Shown here one piece after another: positions 34,327-40,029 of a stretch of DNA of 40,029 nucleotides. The stretch's first letter is position 1. Every line of letters starts with the position of its first letter. Origin of the DNA: Deltaproteobacteria bacterium. Its GTDB lineage: Bacteria; Desulfobacterota; Desulfobacteria; Desulfobacterales; G020354645. A program made the position numbers and the translations under genes. The notes beneath the pieces were generated by a model. It worked only from the letters and a program-made list of their open reading frames with translations, did no database searches and was not told the origin of the DNA. Where the stretch lies: NCBI GenBank assembly GCA_020354645.1, contig CP070652.1, positions 5,075,922 through 5,115,950 of the forward strand, given 5' to 3'.

Positions 34327-36297
34327 ATGGCTAAAAAACCTACCTATAAAGAACTAGCCCAAAGAGTCAAAGAATTGGAAAAAGAGGCTGCTAAACGCAA
34401 AGATGCTGAGGAAGCTTTGCGGAAAAGTGAACAAAGATATCGAAATCTCATTGAATCCGCCCCTTTCGGAATTCATACCTATCGCCTGGAAGAAGATGGA
34501 CGTCTGGTTTTTACCGGGGCCAATCCGGCGGCGGACAGAATCCTCGGCGTCGATAATACACAGTTCGTCGGCCAAACGATTGATGAAGCTTTCCCGCCCC
34601 TGACAGAGACCGAGGTTCCTGAGAGTTATCGACGGATCGCTGAGCAAGGAGCTACATGGCAAACTGAACACATCAACTATGAAGACCAACAGATAAAAGG
34701 CGCCTTCGTAGTGCATGCTTTTCAAACCTCGCCCGGAAACATGGCAGCCGCATTTATAGATATTTTCGAGCGCAAACAAATGGAGCAAAGACTGCGAGAA
34801 AAGGAAGAGAAATTTAGAAAGTTGGCTGAGTTGTTGCCGGAAACCATCTTTGAAATGGATGCGGCGGGGACCCTCACTTTCGTTAACCAAAAAGCACTCG
34901 ACCAATTTGGTTACTCCCCAAAAGAATTTAAAGCGGGGTTGAGCGGATTTGACATGATTGCTCCCGTCGATCGTCAACGGGCGCTAGAAAATGCGACCAG
35001 GGTAATGAAGGGCGAAAAGATAGGTCTTTCCGAATATCACGCGCTGCGAAAAGATGGAAGTACTTTCCCGGTTATACTTCGCTCGAGCGCCATTACCCGT
35101 AACAGCAAACCTGTCGGGTTGAGAGGGGTAATTATCGATATTTCAGAGAGAAAGCGCCTGGAAGAACAACTCCATCAAGCACTGAAGATGGAGTCAATCG
35201 GAACTTTAGCCGGGGGAATTGCCCATGATTTCAACAATCTGCTCCTGGGTATCCAGGGCAGAACCTCTTTGATGTTGAAAGATATCGATTCTTCCGACCC
35301 CAAATTTGAACATTTAATCGGAATAGAAGACAGTGTAGAAAGTGCCGCAATATTGACGAAACAGATTTTAGGATTTGCCAGGGGCGGCAAATACGAAAAC
35401 AAACCGACGGATTTAAATGTTCTGCTGGATAACAGCGCTGATATGTTCGGGCGAACAAAAAAGGAAATAACAATCCATAAAAACTTTGATCAAAAGCTCT
35501 GGACGGCTGAGATCGATCAAGGCCAAATAAAACAGGTGTTGTTAAATATCTTCGTCAATGCCTGGCAAGCTATGCCGCATGGCGGAACTCTCTATATTCA
35601 GACTGAAAATGTAGTGCTCGACGAAAGCTTCGTAAAACCTCACAGAGTTAAGCCCGGCCGCTATGTGCAAGTTTCAATAACAGATACCGGCATCGGGATG
35701 AACGATGAAACTTTACAAAAAGTATTTGATCCGTTTTTTACAACAAAAGAGAAGGAGAGAGGAACCGGGTTAGGGTTGGCCTCGGCATATGGCATAATTA
35801 AAAATCACGATGGACTGATTACCGCCGACAGCCAAAAAGGTCAGGGTGCAATTTTCAAAATCTATTTGCCTGCATCCGACAAAGTTGCGGTTGAAGAGAG
35901 AGAATCTGCAAAAAGAATCATGACAGGAACTGAGACGGTCCTGCTTGTCGATGACGAAGAAATAGTTGTCAGTGTTGGCCAGCAGATGCTGAAAAAATTA
36001 GGCTACGCAGTTCTGACGGCCAGTGGCGGGAAAAAAGCCCTGGATGTTTACAAAAATAACAAGAACAAAATCAACATCGTTATTCTAGATATGGTCATGC
36101 CGAACATGGGCGGCAGCGAGACTTTTGATCGGCTTAGAGAAGTAAATCCGGCCATAAAAATCTTACTTTCCAGCGGCTACAGCATTACTGGACAAGCAGC
36201 TCTGATAATTGCTCGAGGCTGTAACGGCTTTATTCAGAAACCTTTCGATCTGAAAACGCTTTCGCAAAAGATCAGAGAAATTTTGGATGGAGATTAG
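34327..36297 (+). CDS. PAS-PAS hybrid histidine kinase with C-terminal receiver
   Basis: 656 aa from the ATG at 34327, the usual MAKKPTYKEL start in this family; a TTG start ten codons upstream lacks support. Order: coiled coil (~5-35), PAS 1 (~37-150), PAS 2 with PAC (~160-280), HisKA with His300 (LAGGIAHDFNNLLLG), HATPase (G1 DTGIGM, G2 GTGLGLASAYG), REC with phospho-acceptor Asp588 (VILDMVMPNMGG). No membrane segment, so it is a cytosolic sensor, perhaps of redox state or a small ligand bound by the PAS domains. A well-formed promoter lies ~220 bp upstream. Its output partner is not adjacent in a clear operon. Confidence 0.9.
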   Translation: MAKKPTYKELAQRVKELEKEAAKRKDAEEALRKSEQRYRNLIESAPFGIHTYRLEEDGRLVFTGANPAADRILGVDNTQFVGQTIDEAFPPLTETEVPESYRRIAEQGATWQTEHINYEDQQIKGAFVVHAFQTSPGNMAAAFIDIFERKQMEQRLREKEEKFRKLAELLPETIFEMDAAGTLTFVNQKALDQFGYSPKEFKAGLSGFDMIAPVDRQRALENATRVMKGEKIGLSEYHALRKDGSTFPVILRSSAITRNSKPVGLRGVIIDISERKRLEEQLHQALKMESIGTLAGGIAHDFNNLLLGIQGRTSLMLKDIDSSDPKFEHLIGIEDSVESAAILTKQILGFARGGKYENKPTDLNVLLDNSADMFGRTKKEITIHKNFDQKLWTAEIDQGQIKQVLLNIFVNAWQAMPHGGTLYIQTENVVLDESFVKPHRVKPGRYVQVSITDTGIGMNDETLQKVFDPFFTTKEKERGTGLGLASAYGIIKNHDGLITADSQKGQGAIFKIYLPASDKVAVEERESAKRIMTGTETVLLVDDEEIVVSVGQQMLKKLGYAVLTASGGKKALDVYKNNKNKINIVILDMVMPNMGGSETFDRLREVNPAIKILLSSGYSITGQAALIIARGCNGFIQKPFDLKTLSQKIREILDGD

Positions 36298-36415
36298 GAT
36301 CGGTACAATCCGTAGTCTGGCCCGAGCCAGTCCTATGGTCGTGCGCTGCTTTATTGCCATCACGATCTCAAGCAAGACCGGCAGGGATGTGGGGATATAA
36401 GCGAATTAATCCCTT

Positions 36416-37504
36416 TCAGAGATTTTCATGAATTCTTCTGCTATATTGAGCAAGATACCCAAAAAGTTCCCCGTTATTGTCTTTGTGCTCTTCGATCAAT
36501 AGAAGACAGGCATCGACGCACTCGGGCGAATAGATTTTCCCACTTCCTTCCGCAATTTCTGCCTTTGCGGATTCCATGTCCATAGCGGCTCTGTATGGCC
36601 GATGGGATGACATCGCCTCAACAACATCCGACACACTCAATATTTTTGATTCTAATTCTAATTCCTCACTTTTCAACCCTCGGGGATAACCGGAACCATC
36701 CAGTCGTTCATGATGTTGGAGCACGATGATCGAAACGTCTTTACCCAGCGAGTCAACAAAAGGTATATCCTTAATAATATCGTAGCCGGCCTGAGGGTGT
36801 GATTTTATTAACTCTGCCTCCGGCAAGCTTAATTTGGTGGGTTTGGTTAATAATTCGACAGGAACAGCTACTTTCCCGATATCGTGTAACAACGATGCCA
36901 CCTGAATGACATCAAGCTCTTTTGGGGTTAAGCCCAATTTCCTCCCGATGCCCATCGCAAGCAGGGCCACACGATTCTGGTGGCCTGCCGTATAAGGATC
37001 GCGTTTTTCGGTAAGGAGGCCCAAGGCTTTAACCGTTTCATGAAAGGTATTGGTCAAGGCAGCGGTTCTTTCCCTGACTTCCTTCTCGAGAGTTTCTTGC
37101 CGGCTAATTCTTTCCATTATCAGTTCATACCTTTCAACGCTGCGAATCACGGTGTGAACAAGAATGCCAACGTTAAAGGGTTTCATGAGATAGTCGCAGG
37201 CGCCTAATCGCAGTGCCTTAATCACATCATCGGTGGTTCCATATCCGGAAATCATGATAACCTGGGTGATGGGTGAGACTTTTTTTACGAATTTTAAGAT
37301 CTCTATGCCGGATGCCCTCGGCAATTTAATGTCGGTAAGGACAACGGTTGGATTTTCCCTCTTAAAAATCTCTATTCCCTGTTCGCCATCCGATGCAGGA
37401 TAGACATCAAAGCCGCGACGTTCCAAAACTTCGCAGAGCAGTTCAAGGATAGGTTGCTCATCATCAACAACCAAAACTTTCACATTTCGAAAATCCTCAG
37501 ACAT
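36416..37504 (-). CDS. Response regulator with HD-GYP phosphodiesterase output
   Basis: 362 aa. Receiver domain (1-125) with phospho-acceptor Asp58 (VLTDIKLPRASG) and K108 of LMKPF. A coiled-coil linker (~125-155) precedes the HD-GYP domain: H175, H207-D208 (ASLLHDIGKVAVP), H236 (KSHPQAGYDI), HHE 264-266 and GYP 272-274 (RLDGSGYPRG). All residues needed for c-di-GMP hydrolysis appear present. Its kinase is unknown; the neighbouring hybrid kinase converges on it. Nothing else was recognised between 36298 and 36415. Confidence 0.92.
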   Translation of the reverse strand: MSEDFRNVKVLVVDDEQPILELLCEVLERRGFDVYPASDGEQGIEIFKRENPTVVLTDIKLPRASGIEILKFVKKVSPITQVIMISGYGTTDDVIKALRLGACDYLMKPFNVGILVHTVIRSVERYELIMERISRQETLEKEVRERTAALTNTFHETVKALGLLTEKRDPYTAGHQNRVALLAMGIGRKLGLTPKELDVIQVASLLHDIGKVAVPVELLTKPTKLSLPEAELIKSHPQAGYDIIKDIPFVDSLGKDVSIIVLQHHERLDGSGYPRGLKSEELELESKILSVSDVVEAMSSHRPYRAAMDMESAKAEIAEGSGKIYSPECVDACLLLIEEHKDNNGELFGYLAQYSRRIHENL

Positions 37505-37758
37505 TGAAACCTCCGCTTAACATCAGCACTCAGGGTTAGTATGACGATTTCAGTATGAAAGCAAGATCTAATTGTGAAGCTTTCCGGCAGGGAAAATATC
37601 TCAGATAGCCCCCCTTGAACCTTCCCCCATTAAGGATCTTGTGGGGGAGCTGGCTGGTCGATCCCGACAGGCCTGATTGAACCGGATGGTGAACCCATCT
37701 TTTTTAATGTGTCGTATGGATTAAATTTTTTAAAATTCTTGCTGATCGAAGGGAACGA

Positions 37759-38676
37759 TCAACCCGGTTTTGGTGCTTGCCTTTGGCATTCGACAGCCGC
37801 TTTTACGGTTTCAAAATGGATGTCAACGGTATCTTTAATTTTCCTAGCATAACCGCCGGCCATGGTTATCGCAAGCGGGATGCCCGCCTTATTACAATAG
37901 TGGTTAACCATCCGATCCCGCTTTAAAAGTCCTTCTTTGGTCAATAAAAGACGGCCAAACCTGTCATCTGCATAAGGATCGGCGCCTGCTAAATAAATCG
38001 CAAATTCAGCTTTCGAAAGCTCCAGCGCACGGATCAGTCCTTTTTCAAGGGCTTCAAGGTACTTCAAATTATCTGTCCCATCTTCCAGATCGACGTCCAA
38101 ATCACTTTTTTCTTTTCGATAGGGGAAATTATTTTTTCCATGGATGGAAAAGCTAAATATGCTCGCATCGTTTTTAACAATCGCAGCAGTGCCGTTTCCC
38201 TGATGTACATCGCAATCGATAATTAATATTTTATTGACAAAATTTTTATGTTGAAGGGTTCGAGCCGCAATAACGCTATCATTCAGCAGACAATACCCTT
38301 CCCCCCGATCGCTAAAGGCGTGATGGGTGCCGCCGGAAAGACTCATGGCAAAACTTTCATCCAGGGCCCGGAGGCATGCTTCAATCGTTGCCCCTGCCGA
38401 CCGCTTGGCGCGTTCAACAAGTTCAGCTGACCAGGGAAATCCGATGCGCCGCATCTCTTTGGGTGTCATCTCGCCATCTTGCAAGCGCTGCAAATAGGAT
38501 GAAGAATGTGCGTAGAGGATCTCTTCATCGCTTGCGGGACGCGGAACACACAATTTTACGGCACCACCAAAACCGTCCTCAATTATCCGCTGCCTCAAAA
38601 GAGAATATTTCTCTAGCGGGAATCGATGATTGGCAGGCAGAGGAATATGAAAATGATCAGTATAAAAAACTTTCAA
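37759..38676 (-). CDS. Histone deacetylase-family amidohydrolase
   Basis: 305 aa from a TTG (MKVFYTDHF-type start, AGAGG 10 nt upstream); a GTG at 38688 would add four residues. In 309-residue numbering the active site is intact: tandem His122-123 (GGTHHAFSD), zinc ligands D160 and H162 (IIDCDVHQGNG), the third zinc Asp in LAGADPYADD, and the GGY-like AGGYA. Bacterial members deacetylate polyamines, acetoin-type compounds or small amides; the substrate is unknown. The preceding gap 37505-37758 has only a tccccca/tggggga hairpin at 37623-37648. Confidence 0.88.
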   Translation of the reverse strand: MKVFYTDHFHIPLPANHRFPLEKYSLLRQRIIEDGFGGAVKLCVPRPASDEEILYAHSSSYLQRLQDGEMTPKEMRRIGFPWSAELVERAKRSAGATIEACLRALDESFAMSLSGGTHHAFSDRGEGYCLLNDSVIAARTLQHKNFVNKILIIDCDVHQGNGTAAIVKNDASIFSFSIHGKNNFPYRKEKSDLDVDLEDGTDNLKYLEALEKGLIRALELSKAEFAIYLAGADPYADDRFGRLLLTKEGLLKRDRMVNHYCNKAGIPLAITMAGGYARKIKDTVDIHFETVKAAVECQRQAPKPG

Positions 38677-38785
38677 AACGGCGATCACCTCTGCTGCATA
38701 TCGGCTTTTTACTGGTTTTGTTATTTGATGATTGCTGCATATTCAGAAGCATTCTGATTGGTTACAACGATATCCACGAAACGGG

Positions 38786-38799
38786 TTGACTTAAGTCAA
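38786..38799. promoter_or_regulatory. FNR/Crp-like palindrome
   Basis: ttgacttaagtcaa is a perfect 14-bp palindrome, one base per half-site from the FNR/DNR consensus TTGAT-N4-ATCAA. It lies ~110 bp upstream of the deacetylase-family gene and ~234 bp upstream of the hemerythrin gene. No other feature was recognised in the gap 38689-39032. Confidence 0.45.
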
Positions 38800-39032
38800 A
38801 GACCTTTGCGGTTACGGCGTATAAGAGTAAAATTGTTCAAATTTATTACCCAAACCTGCCTCTATTCTGATTGGTGGTCAAGCTTTTTTAAGAAAACCGC
38901 CAGTTCGGGCATCAAAAAAACTAAAATTATTCCGGCGTTGGTGATGGGAGATGCAGTCATCAGCAGTTTTTAGATATTTTAGCCTGCCTAAAGGTAATTA
39001 ACAACTCTAAAAACTATCAATATAGGGTTCAT

Positions 39033-39590
39033 ATGACAATTACGGAAAGTCTATCCAAGGAGCACAGCTTAATCCTTCAGGCAGTGGCGTGCCTATCCAA
39101 CGCCAAAGATAAACTGGAGAGGTATGAAAGGCCTCCGAAGGAATTTTTTGAGATGGCGCTGGAATTTGCCGGCAGTTTTGCAGATAAATACCACCATTTT
39201 AAAGAGGAATTTTTAATGTTCGGTCTCCTTGCCCAAAAAAAAGAAGGTACTTTAGATGGCCCCATTAGCGCTCTAAGATTTGAGCATGAAAGATGTCGAG
39301 AATTTGTCAATAAGATAGCAAACTCCCTTGAGGGTTATACCGGCGGGGATGAGATTGCAACCGTGACGCTTCTTGAAAATTTGGCGGCTTATATTTCGAT
39401 TCTGAAAAGACATATTTATACCGAGGATCATGTGTTTTTTAACATGGTCGATCAGGTGCTTTCGGAAAACGAGACGAATGCCCTTGAGCTTCAATTTCAA
39501 AAGGAAGAAGAAAAAATGGGCGGCCGGGATTTTTTTAACACGAGTGAAAAATTAGTCTTTGAAATGTGTTTTCTATTGGGAAAACGATAA
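39033..39590 (+). CDS. Hemerythrin-domain protein
   Basis: 185 aa, one hemerythrin HHE four-helix bundle. Di-iron ligand candidates: His11 (SKEHSLIL), His54-55 and Glu58-59 (DKYHHFKEEFLMF), His in LRFEHERC, and His and Glu in LKRHIYTEDHVFF. It may bind oxygen or NO or sense iron or redox state in this anaerobe. The ribosome binding site is weak (aggg). The stop codon TAA overlaps the start of the next gene (TAATG), so the two are coupled. Confidence 0.88.
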   Translation: MTITESLSKEHSLILQAVACLSNAKDKLERYERPPKEFFEMALEFAGSFADKYHHFKEEFLMFGLLAQKKEGTLDGPISALRFEHERCREFVNKIANSLEGYTGGDEIATVTLLENLAAYISILKRHIYTEDHVFFNMVDQVLSENETNALELQFQKEEEKMGGRDFFNTSEKLVFEMCFLLGKR

Positions 39591-40029
39591 TGGCACCCAA
39601 AAGGCTAAATTGCTGGGAATATAAACAATGCGGGAGAGAAACGGGGGGTGAAAACGCCAAAGCCCTTGGCATATGCCCGGCGGCAGTTGATACCTCCTTT
39701 GATGGAATAAATTCGGGAATTTGTGGCGGCAGATTTTGTTGGGCCGTGGCCGGAACGTTCTGCGCTGGAGAAGCCCAAGGTACGTTTGCCGAAAAACGTG
39801 AATCGTGTTTAAGCTGTGATTTCTTCAGAAGGGTGCGAGCCGAGGAAGGAACAGCCAACTTACGGACCAAGTTTTTGAAATTCGTAATCCTTGATGAATT
39901 TAAACCGCTCATGGAAGGTATTTCCTACAAACATGTAAAAGCCGGAGAAAGATTCATTGCCCAGGGGGAAGAAGGGGAGTACGCTTACATCATTCAAAGG
40001 GGATCGTGTATGGTCATTGTCGAAAAAAT
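39590..40029 (+). CDS. Two-CW domain / cyclic-nucleotide-binding protein (partial)
   Basis: 146 codons, cut by the window end. The Cys/Trp-rich N-terminal module is clear: NCWEYKQCGRETGG, LGICPAAV, GGRFCWAVAGTFC, GTFAEKRESCLSCDFF. After ~90 residues comes the start of a cNMP-binding beta-barrel (KHVKAGERFIAQGEEGEYAY, IIQRGSCMVIVE). The cysteines may bind metal or sense redox. Translationally coupled to the hemerythrin gene, so a joint oxygen or NO response is plausible. Confidence 0.85.
   Translation, partial: MAPKRLNCWEYKQCGRETGGENAKALGICPAAVDTSFDGINSGICGGRFCWAVAGTFCAGEAQGTFAEKRESCLSCDFFRRVRAEEGTANLRTKFLKFVILDEFKPLMEGISYKHVKAGERFIAQGEEGEYAYIIQRGSCMVIVEK

Noticed and set aside
38758..38973. 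71-codon plus-strand frame before the hemerythrin gene
   Set aside because: Basic, low-complexity translation with no family or binding site; it spans the regulatory palindrome.
1..40029. CRISPR array, restriction-modification, toxin-antitoxin or phage defence genes
   Set aside because: Looked for on both strands; no spaced repeat array or recognisable defence protein was found. The ParA cassette is a partition-type system.

Overview
The window looks like chromosomal DNA of a sulfate-reducer-type Desulfobacterota (Desulfobacterales or a close relative). This rests on protein families, not on a marker gene: a 4-hydroxybutyryl-CoA dehydratase, a phenylphosphate-synthase-like PEP-utilizing protein, a two-CW/cyclic-nucleotide-binding protein, CFI-box proteins and PAS kinases with the MAKKPTYKEL start. 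No rRNA, tRNA, CRISPR array or intact insertion sequence was seen.

Layout. 1-2030 (minus): a PEP-utilizing protein and the first codons of the next gene, divergent from a LysR regulator. 2377-4461 (plus): LysR, HD phosphohydrolase and NUDIX hydrolase, tightly packed. 4462-7430: an AT-rich, loosely packed stretch with a TIGR04076-like protein, an orphan exported protein, a DJ-1/PfpI protein and an ABM monooxygenase. 7576-12893 (minus): a five-gene operon of M14-type zinc carboxypeptidase, APC amino-acid permease, D-cysteine desulfhydrase-like PLP enzyme, Cys-rich GMC oxidoreductase and a protein with a twin-arginine N-terminus. 13465-16865 (plus): a DUF1624-type membrane acyltransferase, a ceramidase-like (CREST) membrane hydrolase and a group II PLP decarboxylase. 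17056-20552 (plus): histidine kinase, lipoprotein and sigma-54 activator in the order of the enterobacterial QseE-QseG-QseF (GlrK-QseG-GlrR) system.

20553-24310 is a decayed, repeat-rich region. It holds a 217-bp inverted-repeat element, a small FN3/CFI-box surface protein, an SDR gene, two 5' stubs of class III cyclase genes and an enoyl-CoA hydratase pseudogene. 24310-27285: an MFS exporter facing a well-conserved 4-hydroxybutyryl-CoA dehydratase. 27591-28671: a ParA/small-partner cassette with an autoregulation-type promoter. 29378-33972: a secreted-protein pair, a 235-aa exported protein overlapping a 1296-aa metzincin-type protease with a C-terminal CFI-box. 34327-40029: signalling genes (hybrid kinase, REC-HD-GYP), a histone-deacetylase-family amidohydrolase, hemerythrin and a truncated two-CW/cNMP-binding protein.

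The best leads are the two CFI-box proteins and the exported pair at 29.4-34.0 kb, the five-gene operon ending in a GMC enzyme with a cysteine cluster and a Tat-type partner, the Qse-like cassette with a possible sigma-54 promoter, and three families of small palindromic repeats. No complete new defence or mobile system could be demonstrated. All function calls come from reading motifs by eye; no database search was run.
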